From: Plenodomus lindquistii
Lineage: Eukaryota > Ascomycota > Dothideomycetes > Pleosporales > Leptosphaeriaceae
NCBI GenBank assembly: GCA_025504975.1
Contig: JANUWI010000010.1
Location: 496,001-560,000, forward strand
Length of the DNA stretch: 64,000 nucleotides
Direction of reading: 5' to 3'
A model generated the notes under the pieces. It was not told the origin of the DNA. It made no database searches and worked only from the letters and a program-made list of their open reading frames with translations. The translations under genes and the position numbers were made by a program. Of this stretch, positions 46,515 to 56,569 are shown piece by piece. Within the stretch, counting starts at the first letter, position 1. Every line of letters begins with the position of its first letter.

Positions 46515-49373
46515 ATGTACAACTCTGACGACGATGACACGTTCTCACATGATGCTGGATACATTACACCGCCCTTGTCTCCCACAAAGTCCATCAGCAC
46601 TGAAGGATGGCACTCTCCTCGGACACCAGGCTCGCCTCGCAAGACACGCAGTTGTGTCTTCGTACGAGATTTCGAAAGCGTTGGCGACCATCCATTTATC
46701 ACACCTCCTCCATCCCCTGTGAAATCCAAGTTTACGCCGTCTCTCAGCACGCTGTCCATACCAGAGCTACTAGCCACGCATGGTTCCTCTTCACCATGCC
46801 TGGATGACGATTCGCCCACGAAGCCTAGACACCTATCTCACGGATTCTCAGTCTACAACTATCAGTCTGACACACTCGTTCGCTCGCAAAGTCTTTCGGA
46901 GGCTGCATTTGGGCATGAGCTGGGAGTTGCAACCGATGCGTCATCAACGGACCTCGATGACTACATCCCACTGCTGAATGACTCTGATATACGACTGCGA
47001 CCGTGTAGCAGTCGCAGCGTCAGCGAAACTCATCTGACTCCAATGAGTCGGCCACATTCCCCCACCTCAAGTTCATCGGATAGCTTTGTCACGCATCACG
47101 AAAATGGCGTCTTGTCATTGGCTACCGTCGACCTACCAGATACTTTGCCTGTTCAAACTTGCCACTTACCACTACGTTGTGTCTCCTCGCCACTAAGACC
47201 AAGTCAGCATACTGTAAGAGGCGGCTTGACATCGTCTCCAGGCCGACTTGACACGAATACGCCAGACCGTTTCATCGCCAGTCGTCGCCCCCCTGCTGTC
47301 ACTCGCGATAGCTTCAAGTTGAACAAACCCATGAAGCGTCTTCAGTTGGAGAGATCGGCTCATCGTGGTGCTCGACGGCAGCCCGACGCGTTCAGTCGCC
47401 GATTGCGTCGGAGTGGACGCATGAACGAGGAACTGAGAGGTCTGCGTGAAGCGAATTTTCTCATCGTGGGAAGAACTGGCGCAGGTGAGAGGAACAACAA
47501 CGTCAGACGAGGCTCTACTCCGTTAGGCGCACGGCAAGTCAGTGTTGGTGCTGTTTGGAATGTTGGTGGGCCCTCTGCCGTCAGTGATACTGTGGTGGCC
47601 GTCTCGACCGGACGCGGTAGTATGCTCGGCCGTGGCACTAACGCGCCCTTGTACCAATCAGCTTTTCTCAATCGAGCGGATCCGGAAGCTGAGCTTGAGG
47701 CATATGAGCGCCGACTTGCACTGGCACTTGACGTTGATCAGACGGAGCGCATCTTGCAACACTCACCAGCAAATCTGGGGCCGGCTGCGCGTTTCGGAAC
47801 ATTATCGTCCGATGTACCGCACGCCTGGCGTGACGGTGTTTGGATCAAAGACGGCGTCACTTCGCGTTTGTCTTCATTTTTGTTCCGGGTTTTTGTATAC
47901 ATGGTGCTGACAGTCCGTTTCTAGCTCCTCGTCATCCCCAGCAGAGTTCACGTAGACCTGTGCCAGTCCTGCCGTTTAGATATGTTCTGAAATTCTCGTC
48001 ACATCAACATACTAATTTGACTCACAGTTCTTGACGCTCCCCAGCTCCGAGACGACTACTATTGTACATTGCTAGCTTACTGCCACACCTCGAAATGTCT
48101 CGCGGTAGGTTTGGGAAATTTTGTTCATCTGTGGTCAGAAAAAAGCGGTGTGGAGACTCCCGAGTCGTTGAATGTCATAGCAGACGACGGGACTCTGGAG
48201 ATACAGCACGTTACATGTCTGGACTTCTCATCAGTTCAAGGTGGCCAAGCTATTCTGGCTGTGGGGCGAGCTGACGGTCGTATATCGCTTTGGAGTTCCT
48301 TCGACGCTGAGCCGCGATTTGATGCAAGTCAACCAAAGCCGGTGTCATGCCTTTCCTGGAGGCCGACGACTGTTCAACGACCTTCGCTTCGCGACAGAGC
48401 AATGGATGTTCAGACCGAGGAACTTCTTGTCGGAGATGAGATTGGGCACATTTACATTTACAGTGTCGAGTGGCCATCAGAGACACAGAGTGCCATCTTC
48501 GGCTGGCACGGTGCAATGACACTTGTCGCTCGTCTGTCGATCCACACCCAGCAAATCTGCGGCCTCACCTGGTCCATAGACGGCGAGCTTTTTGCAAGCG
48601 GTGGCAATGACAACAACTGCTACCTGTTTGAAACGCGGAAAGTCTTACAATCCTCCCCAAGCAATCGTGACCAGGACAGCGACCGTCGCCCCACCACAGT
48701 CGACGTCCGCGAAGGCCCATCCGGCGAGTCCATTTACACCGTCAACACGCGCCCCTCCCCCATCCTACGCCTCCCCCAAACGTCGGCAAAGCACAAATGG
48801 ACGCTCAACGCCGCCGTCAAAGCCATCGCCTTCTGTCCCTGGCAACGCAGTCTCATCGCCATTAGTGGAGGCTCAAACGACCGCTGCATCCACTTCTACC
48901 ACACGCGGTCGGGCGCTTGTCTGGCCACTATTGACTGCGCCGCTCAGGTCACCAGCCTCATTTGGTCGCAGACGAGGCGCGAAATCGCTGCTACTTTTGG
49001 GTTTACGCAGCCTGAGCATCCCTATCGTGTTGCGGTGTTTGCTTGGCCCAGTTGCGAGCAGGTGGCTGCTGTGCCGTGGTGGGATGAGAATCGTGCGCTT
49101 TGTGCGGTGGCGTATCCTGGGGGTCCGACGAGGGGGCCCGAGGGGGATGATGGGGTGGAGGGTGGAGTGTGGTCGAGGCGTGGTGTCGAGGAAGGTTGTA
49201 TTGTTGTTGCGGCGAGTGACATGGCTATTCGGTTCCATGAGATATGGTCGGACAGAAAGGGGACGGTGTGCTCGGGAGGTCTTCTGGGGTCTGGCACTGG
49301 GGGATTGCTAGGCGAGAGTGCCCTGTTGGAGAGGCCTCATGGTGTCGAGAGAGATGAACCTGTGATCAGATGA
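46515..49373 (+). CDS. ama1: AMA1-type meiotic APC/C activator (Cdc20/Fizzy family)
   Basis: Three exons, 46515-47865, 47925-47979 and 48026-49373, give 917 residues. Ama1 recruits substrates to the anaphase-promoting complex in meiosis. Diagnostic elements: a long disordered N-terminus, a C-box DRFIASR at about 251-257, the PVPVLPFRVLDAPQLRDDYYC entry to the WD40 propeller, seven-blade-like repeats (LAVGLGNFVHLWSE; ILAVGRADGRISLW; LFASGGNDNNCYLF) and a C-terminal Ile-Arg (IR) tail. The first intron is 59 bases, GTTTGT...TCTAG. The second, 46 bases, has no usable GT...AG solution and appears to be AT...AC. A long acidic/Gly loop (about 845-870) lies between late propeller strands. Length exceeds yeast Ama1 (593) mainly in the N-terminus. 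Confidence 0.92.
47980..48025 (+). other. candidate AT-AC intron of AMA1
   Basis: Removal joins ...CCGTTTAG to AGTTCTTGAC..., restoring the conserved PFRVLDAP. The intron begins ATATGT (U2-type GTATGT with the first base changed) and ends ACTCAC, with a TACTAAT branch-point-like element about 12 bases before the end. Confidence 0.7.
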
Positions 49374-49699
49374 GGAGAGTCAGAGCTGCTGCACCAGGGG
49401 TAGAGGTAAGTAAGTTACTATCAGTATTCATTGAATGAACGTCCCAAAAATTCCAACGGCTGCATTGAGTGATGTTACAAATAAGGGGTATGATGGAGCA
49501 GAGCAGACATGGGACAGGTCGTGAAGTAATGCAATTGCTTATTGAGACAACTGCTCTGAGCAGTCAGTGGTATGAGAAGCGCCTATGCTTATAGAACCCC
49601 GAAGTTTTCCTTCAGATACAGGTGCCCACACCGTATTTTCATGCCGACGCCAATGTAATCATTTCACGACCCAATCATGCATTCATGATGAAACATCCT
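49374..49699. other. intergenic between convergent AMA1 and RPS6
   Basis: About 330 bases holding both 3' ends. Nothing else seen. Confidence 0.4.
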
Positions 49700-50600
49700 C
49701 TAATGCCTCATGGAAGAAGCACGCCTCTTGCGGGCCTCGTCGTGGGCAGCCTTGGCATCGCTGATGCGCTTGGAGAGGATCTGAGCGTACTCGTTCTGTG
49801 GAGCAATGTTAGCATCGGTTCGTACATGATGTTTCATCGAATATAGGGGAAACGTACGGCAGCATCCTTGGAAGCTTCCGCGCGGCGGCGCTTGAGTGCG
49901 ATCCTGTGGCGCTTGTGCTGGAGACGCTGAGGAGTGACCAGACGCTGGATCTTGGGGGCCTTGGTGTATGGCTTCGCGCCCTCCTTCTTGCCGGTGACTT
50001 CACGGCGAATGACGAACTTGCGGACCTAGATTTACACACATTAGTTTTCAAACCTCTACACGTCTCCTGTGAGACGGGAAATCTAGCTCAGACTCAATCC
50101 GCTGCAAGCAGCAGGATTGGCGAAGAAGCTATGAGAGAACTCACATCATCTTCCTTGCTGAGGCCGAAGAAGCGGCGGATCTTGGTGGCACGCTTGGGTC
50201 CAAGGCGCTTGGGGTGGACGGTGTCGGTGATGCCGGGGATCTCCTCGTCACCCTTCTTGACGATGCTGAGGGCGAGGACAGAGAGGTCCATGCCGACGAT
50301 GCAGCCGCGGACAGACTTCCTCTTGCGCTCACCAGTGCGACGGGGGCGGTAGCAGGAGTGGCCGTCAGAGAGGAGCAGACGGACACGGGTGGGGTGCATG
50401 ACACCCTGCTTCATCGGGAAACCCTGCTTGTCGTTGCCGCCGGTGATTCTGAAGATGTAGCCCTTGAACTCGTCGCCGACGCTGTCGCCAGGAACTTCCT
50501 GACCCATGCGACGGTCCATGAAGACGCGGAGCTTGCGCTCATCTTCAATCTCGATCAATTTCTGGGTGCCATTGTTGGGGTAGGAGATGTTGAGCTTCAT
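49700..50600 (-). CDS. rps6: 40S ribosomal protein S6 (eS6)
   Basis: Three exons, 50600-50145, 50025-49858 and 49795-49700, give 239 residues. Starts MKLNISYPNNGTQK, has the conserved GGNDKQGFPMKQGV, CYRPRRTGERKRKSVRG and FGLSKEDDVRKFVIRREV blocks, and ends RRASSMRH, retaining the RRxSS phosphorylation site targeted by TOR-linked S6 kinases. The intron after KEDD falls at a conserved position in the protein; unlike budding yeast there is no intron directly after the start codon's neighbour, though one could lie in the 5' UTR. Confidence 0.97.
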
Positions 50601-51260
50601 CTTGACTGCGGCGTCGTGATGGCGAGTGGAAGCTGCAACGTTAGTAGATTGTCGTGGGTCGGACCTGGGGAGAGTCGCGAATTGTTTTTCGAGGTTCGCT
50701 AAGCGGGCGCAGTGGGCGGCGGATGGATCAACTGTTCTGCCGAAGACTTGGCACATCACGTGTTAACGTGTTCAATTTTCGGTACATATACGGTTAGTGC
50801 TACATGCAGCTGTCCGTCAGATCCCAATATCGAAGCACTGTTCTCTTTCTACACCTAGTCTTGCTTGTGTTGGCCCAAGCCTACCAAATTCTTGTCGATC
50901 ATGCAGTCATCACTGGCAAGTCTGATGTGGAGTATACAACTACGAGTATCTGTGGATATGGATCCCATCTGCTTTTACCAGCGTCAAATATACTCTCACA
51001 TGCACTCCATGTTGTGCTCACTTGTAGACGGATGAAGGTAACTCAAAATGTAAACGTATATAATTGTCATTCGGGATATCATGCACAGCCATAGCCAATA
51101 CTCGCTCACAATGTCCTCGAGTAAACTCCATTTCCAAGTACAGGCTTCAGCCTGAGAATGGACTCCGTACGCCATATAATGCAATGCTGCTATTTGAGTT
51201 CTGATGCTTTTTGCGACACAAAGACAAAGAAGGAAGGAAAAACGGCAAACCAATCGACGT
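50601..51260. other. intergenic, RPS6 promoter and calcipressin 3' region
   Basis: About 660 bases. The first 150 include the RPS6 leader and promoter. No supported coding region. Confidence 0.4.
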
Positions 51261-52119
51261 CTACACCATGAACTCGAGCGGAGGCCTCGATGTGCTGACA
51301 GTCTTGCCCTGAGCCTTTTGCGATGCGATCGGTCCCTCCACACCCTCCATAGCGTCAATCGGTGTCAAAGACTCAGGAGTCTCGGTGGTGTCTTCGACTG
51401 AGATGGCGGGGAGGTTTGGCGAATCGCCATGGTCTTCTGGGTGGTATACAACTGTTGTGCTGCCAGTCCTCCGCCTTGTGATCGACGCGCCGCTGTGATC
51501 GAATGTGGGCGACGATGGGTCGTCCTTTGGCGTCGCATGTAGTCGCGCAAGCGCTGCCGCAAGGTCCTCGGCGTGAACAAGCTTGTTTGGTGCGTCTTCC
51601 TGCTTCATTTCCCAGCCCATGGGAGGCGAAGGTGGTGGCGAGATGAAGAATAGTCTGTCTGATTGGGGAAGTGCGAGATGCTGGTCGGTGGGATTGAGTG
51701 GCGTGTTCATGCCAAAGTACACGCGGATGCGGTAGCCCATGAGTTGCTCGCCGTCAAGCGCTTGTCGTACTTGGATCGCAGACTCGATGTCGAAGAAGGA
51801 TACGACGATGCGACGGAAAGACTTGAGGGGCGCCCATGTGTGCACCTTCGCATGCTGGTCTATGGTTTCGCGAATCTCGGTGAGGGTGTTGAACTGGAAG
51901 ATCTCGGGTGCAAGCAGGTTCTGTATGAAGTCAGTATGGTCACAAAGAATGGTTGCAGATTCAACATACGGTCACGATAAGGGTGTTTGAAGGCGGTGAC
52001 GGCTCAACCAGAGGTGGTAGGTCTGAAAGGTCGAGAGAGAGTGGCGATTTGGAGCCGGATGACGCTCGGGAGCGCTGCGGCGACGGTAAAGTAGCCTGCA
52101 TGTTCATGGTTGCGAGCAT
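51261..52119 (-). CDS. rcn1: calcipressin (calcineurin regulator, RCAN)
   Basis: Two exons, 52119-51970 and 51920-51261, with a 49-base intron, give 269 residues. Calcipressins bind and modulate calcineurin. An RRM-like N-terminal fold (NTLIVT...APEIFQFNTLTEIRETI...RRIVVSFFDIESAIQVRQALDGEQLMGYRIRVYFGM) is followed by the hallmark FFISPPPSPPMGWE, the phosphorylatable SP motif of the family, and a C-terminal Ser/Thr-rich tail. In-frame ATGs at 52119, 52107 and 52101 are close together; I use the first. Confidence 0.94.
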
Positions 52120-53649
52120 GGGTCGGTGCGTGCAGAGAATGTACTGCGATGTGATGTTTGAGTAGGAGAGAGCTGGTGTGTGTGGTGAGTTTGTCCAGCA
52201 CTGCAGGCGAAGAGCGTGTCTTATGTGTAATCAAGATGCGCCTTCGGTGGTTGTTCGTCCTGGTTCCGCAACCATCGAGCCGAGCACTGCCCCCCAAACG
52301 CCGAGCCCAGATTTGCGACCGCATGCAAGACCCTGGACCTGCGCGCCATTACAGGCCAGCTGGGCGTACATTTGCACTGCCCCATCGTCACCCCTCAACA
52401 CTCTGCTCGACGCACTGTGCGTGAAGGGGTCTCCGGAGCTCGGCGGAACACGTACCTGATGATTCACACTGCCATTATCGCATTGCGCAGTGTAAAGGGG
52501 AAATGTCTATGCCCCGTGACGAATGACCGCATCCTCGACGATGCGCAACTCAGCCTCAATTCTCGATCAGAAGAAGCACAAACGTGCAGAAGCTCTATGG
52601 CCCACCGGAGCTTCATGCAACAAGGTCGCGGAGCGATTCACTAAACTTGAAGTTCTTGCATCCGGCTTATCCTAGGGAGGAAGTACGGATGGTAGTCCGC
52701 ATGCAAGGCATAGAGCCATGCAGGTAGTCTTGTAGACTGGCAAGCTGAATGGCCAGATCAGCACAACACCTCACACTCCAACTCATGTTTGCTGATTATC
52801 GTAAAACGTATTGGCCATCTCTTAATTACCGCATGTGGAGATTCCATGTTACACAGCCATACGCACACGACCGAAATGACAGCGTGACCTCGCCAGCCCA
52901 ACCACCTCATACTCTACTCTGAGTTTGAGTGGCAGTCTCAAGTTATGTCATCAGACCCCATCCAGAGTTCATGCATGACATGGTGTCTAAGCAACTGAGT
53001 GCGCGTGCGAGGCTGAGTGACAGTCTCATCTTGTTCGTGAGCAGGCGTAACGTGAGCCGTGGGATTCCGCGAGTGCCCAGGATGACATCGAAGAACATTC
53101 ATCCAAGTCTGGACTCGTAACATCTTTTCGATCACAGTCATTTCTCGCAGCATCAGGCTCTGGCACTCCCAATACAGTATGCTTGAAACCTACAGTCAAA
53201 ATGTGATGCGCAAGTGATTATGGTAGGTACTGATGCAACAATAACCAAGCTCGCACGCCGAGCATGCCAAATTGCCAAACTTGCAGCAGAAGTTCTGCTT
53301 GTCCAATAGTAGGCCTGTTGTTTAGTAAGTTGAACATGCTGCAAGGTATATCATCCTAGAATCGACTCCTCCAGACCGGTGGCCCTGAGCACTCGAGAGG
53401 TGTGGCGCAGGTGTGGCGGAAAACGAGGCTGCACCGGATACAGCCTAGCCGACCGTCGCGCTCTCTCACTTCAAAGAATCTCGACCGGGGGAGCAGACAG
53501 TCCACATCATCCCGCCAGCGCAACAACCACCACACACTCGCCCACTCGACCACCGCCTTCGCCTCTCCCGATCCATTCCCATATCGCCTCGGCTCGAATC
53601 TGAAACCCCTACCAGGCTCAGCCCGCGCGCCGCCTCCCCTACCTACGCG
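52120..53649. other. divergent intergenic region, calcipressin and RPB3
   Basis: About 1.5 kb between divergent start codons. Calcipressin genes are often calcineurin-Crz1 targets, but I did not find a convincing Crz1 site cluster. No frame here has coding features. Confidence 0.4.
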
Positions 53650-54886
53650 ATGGATTACGATCCCGAGGGCGGCGCAATCAACGTGCGCTTCCTGCAGGTA
53701 CGTCGCCCACTGTCTCGCTTTGTCGATCGCTTCTGCGCGCTTGCTTTGAATTCCACGCGCCAAAGAAGACCCAGATCAAAGTCCATGTCATGTCAAATGC
53801 CAATAGAATCAAAGGCAGACCTTAGCATGGTACATATCAAAGACTAACAACCATGCCCTCCAGGCCGACAACCAACGCGCACACTTTATCGTCCAAAACT
53901 TCAACCTTGAAACCGCAAACTCCCTGCGCCGTGTCATGCTCGCCGAAATCCCAACCCTTGCCATCGACGTCGTAGAAGTGCTAGACAACACCTCGGTGCT
54001 CGCCGATGAGTTTGTGTGCCACCGCCTTGGCCTGATCCCCCTGTGCTCAAAAGGCGTAGACGACCTGCTCTACTCGCGTGACTGCGACTGCGAAGGGTAC
54101 TGCGATAACTGCGCTGTTGTGCTGTCGCTGAATGCAAAGTGCACGGGCAACGAGATCATGAAGGTGTATGCGCGCGACATGGTGATTGAGAGCATTACAC
54201 CGAATGACGAGGTAGGACGGCCTGTCATCACTGATGCGGACGGGACTGGCAGTTGTATAGTGAAGCTGCGGAGGGGACAGGCGATCAACATGCGGTGTAT
54301 TGCGAAAAAGGGGATTGCAAAGGAACATGCGAAATGGGCGCCTAGCGCGGCGATTGGCTTCGAGTACGATCCGGCGAATAAGCTGCACCACTTGGACTAC
54401 TGGCACGAAGAGGATCCAGAGAAGGAGTGGTACGTCATATTTTCCTCGGAGCTGGCACAAGGTAAAAGTGACAAAGACTAACAAGACTCCAGGCCCAAAG
54501 ACGAAGAACGTATCAACCTCGACGGCGGGCCCGCAAATCCAGACGAGCCGTTTGATTACAGCGCAGCACCCACCCGCTTCTTCTACGACGTCGAAACTGT
54601 AGGCGGCCTCGACCCAGACCAGATTGTAGGAAAGGGGATCACGGTCCTGCAACACAAGCTCGCGGGTATCATTGCGGAGTTGACGGGCGGCGGTGGCGCA
54701 GACGGCGTCGACTTTGGTGGCGCGCAGAGTCCTACGTTAAATGGTGCGGGCTATGGCGCTGCGGATGGGGGGTATACACCTGCAGGTGGCTATGGCGGCG
54801 CGAGTGCATGGGGAGGAGCGACAGGTGCGCAGGGTGGAACAACGCCTTATGGAGCTACACCGTATGGTGGTGGACAGGGTTGGTAG
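53650..54886 (+). CDS. rpb3: RNA polymerase II subunit RPB3
   Basis: Three exons, 53650-53697, 53864-54429 and 54493-54886, with 166- and 63-base introns, give 335 residues (yeast Rpb3 318). It pairs with RPB11 to form the alpha-like assembly platform. Seen: IVQNFNLETANSLRRVMLAEIPTLAIDVVE, the zinc ligands CDCEGYCDNC, and the C-terminal dimerisation helix ending in AGIIAELTG. The Gly/Tyr/Ala-rich tail after it (GGYGGASAWGGATG) is an expansion typical of filamentous-fungal versions. The 16-codon first exon is MDYDPEGGAINVRFLQ. Confidence 0.96.
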
Positions 54887-55532
54887 GGCGAATAGTGGTG
54901 GTAACTTTTACTTGGAAACCCGATTGTAAAAACACAGCATGGAATGGCGTTTGGAAAAGGAAGATGCGGCTTCACTTCAGAATGCACACCAAAGCGGGGG
55001 GGAGAGAGAGCAGAACTGATCGCTCGCCTTGCAACACAACACCCTACACACACGAAAGACCTGGAAGGAAATGGCGAATGCAATTAACAAGTCATTCGTC
55101 TTTCTTTCTGCAATTACGTCTAACTAACTAACAATCTTACATGCCCCCCCTTTTTGCGGCCTCGGGCTATATCGTTTCCCATCATAATGACTTGGTCCTA
55201 TTCTAATCTTACAAACCCGCGTTTCTGTTCTTTTTTCCATTTCCAAGAGGCTCCTTATGTAGAAGAGTGTGAGAGAGGGGGGAATATATGTACAAAAAAA
55301 AATGCCCACATGCTCTGTGTAACCCGTGTGTACACAGACACACAAAAAACGCCAGAGAGCAAATGTCCCATCATCCAACACGTTATCTGCTCGAACGACT
55401 TTCTCGCCTGTCATCCTATGCGAGACAATCCCCTCATGTCGTGATATACCAGGAAGATGCGATGAATGTTAAAGTGGAGTTTCGTAGGGTAAAGTGCCGT
55501 ATTGCGTTACTGAAGTATTCCGCGCGCGAACA
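54887..55532. other. intergenic between convergent RPB3 and MGE1
   Basis: About 650 bases for both 3' UTRs. Contains short homopolymer runs (C7 near 55144, A9 near 55294). No gene. Confidence 0.4.
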
Positions 55533-56319
55533 TTAAGCGTTCTTAACAACGCCAACCTTTGCAGGTCTCAGTACCCTTCCATTAAGCCTAAAGCCCTTTT
55601 GTTGTGTATGGAAGCAACTTCCATCCTCCTTATCTGGCTGCGGAGCCTGAAACACAGCCTCATGTACATTAGGATCGAACTTCTCGCTCGTCTCCGAGGG
55701 GTCGAAGCGCTCTAGACCGTGCTTCTTCAGCGTATTGATGAGAATCGTGTCGGTCATTTTGATGCCGTCGTGCAGCGCAATTAGGTCTGCGTTGTCCGAT
55801 TTGAGTTTCTCGGGGGGCACGGTGCCTAGTGCGCGGTCGAGGTTGTCGACGGACTCGACGAGGTCGCGGGCGAAACGTTGGATGGCGAAGTCTTTTGCGG
55901 CTTTTGTTTCGCGGGCGGTGCGCTCTTGGAGGTTGCGGAAGTCGGCGACGGAGCGGAGGTATTTGTCCTGGTTGATGTGTCAGGCTGCGTTATATGTGTT
56001 GTAATGCATCACAGGTGGTAATGCGAGAGCGGTCAGTGTATGGTGGGGCAATGCGTACCTTCAATTCAATGATTTCCTTGTCTTTCTTCTCTATTTGCTC
56101 CTTCAACTTGGCGGCCTCGTCGTTGGCCGCAGGTGCCGCTTCTTCTTCCCTCTTCTCGGCTGCTTCGCCCTCCTTTGCCGCTGGCGCTGCGTCCGAATAC
56201 CATCGGATGACGGGTGTGGCCGCTACTCGTGTGACGCCGAATTGTTGCCTCAGAGGCGCAAAAGCCGGTGTTCGGCGGGCAGCCTGTCTCGAGGCACGCA
56301 GGATGGTTCTTTGCAGCAT
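55533..56319 (-). CDS. mge1: mitochondrial GrpE co-chaperone
   Basis: Two exons, 56319-56059 and 55967-55533, with a 91-base intron, give 231 residues. It is the nucleotide exchange factor of mitochondrial Hsp70. The first about 45 residues are Arg/Ala-rich without acidic residues (MLQRTILRASRQAARR), a matrix-targeting presequence. A long coiled coil (EEAAPAANDEAAKLKEQIEKKDKEIIELK) leads into DKYLRSVADFRNLQERT and the beta-wing domain (HEAVFQAP, GFRLNGRVLRPAKVGVVK). Confidence 0.95.
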
Positions 56320-56569
56320 TGCGATGTATGTGGTGTGGTGACAGAGACGTGGGATGGCGTTCAAAGGTGGCGGCGAAAGTGGTGGTTGTCTGTATGATGC
56401 GTGTGTGGATGGCGATGATGTCGAAGCTCTTAGAAAATTGAGCACGGGAGATGTCAGTGCGGGCCGAGACCAGGGTCCTCGGTAGGCATGCATTCCGAAT
56501 ATTTCCTTCCACCACGCCACAAGAGTCCTCCTGATATGCTCGATTGTTGAGTGAATGGCATGATGCGTA
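56320..56569. promoter_or_regulatory. 250-base divergent promoter, MGE1 and PrpF-like gene
   Basis: Sequence between the divergent start codons. Both flanking proteins may be mitochondrial, so shared control is conceivable, but no motif supports it. Confidence 0.5.

Noticed and set aside
47840..48034. Read-through of the AMA1 second intron
   Set aside because: The frame meets a stop at 48032-48034 before the WD40 region and loses the conserved VLDAP, so retention does not give a full protein.
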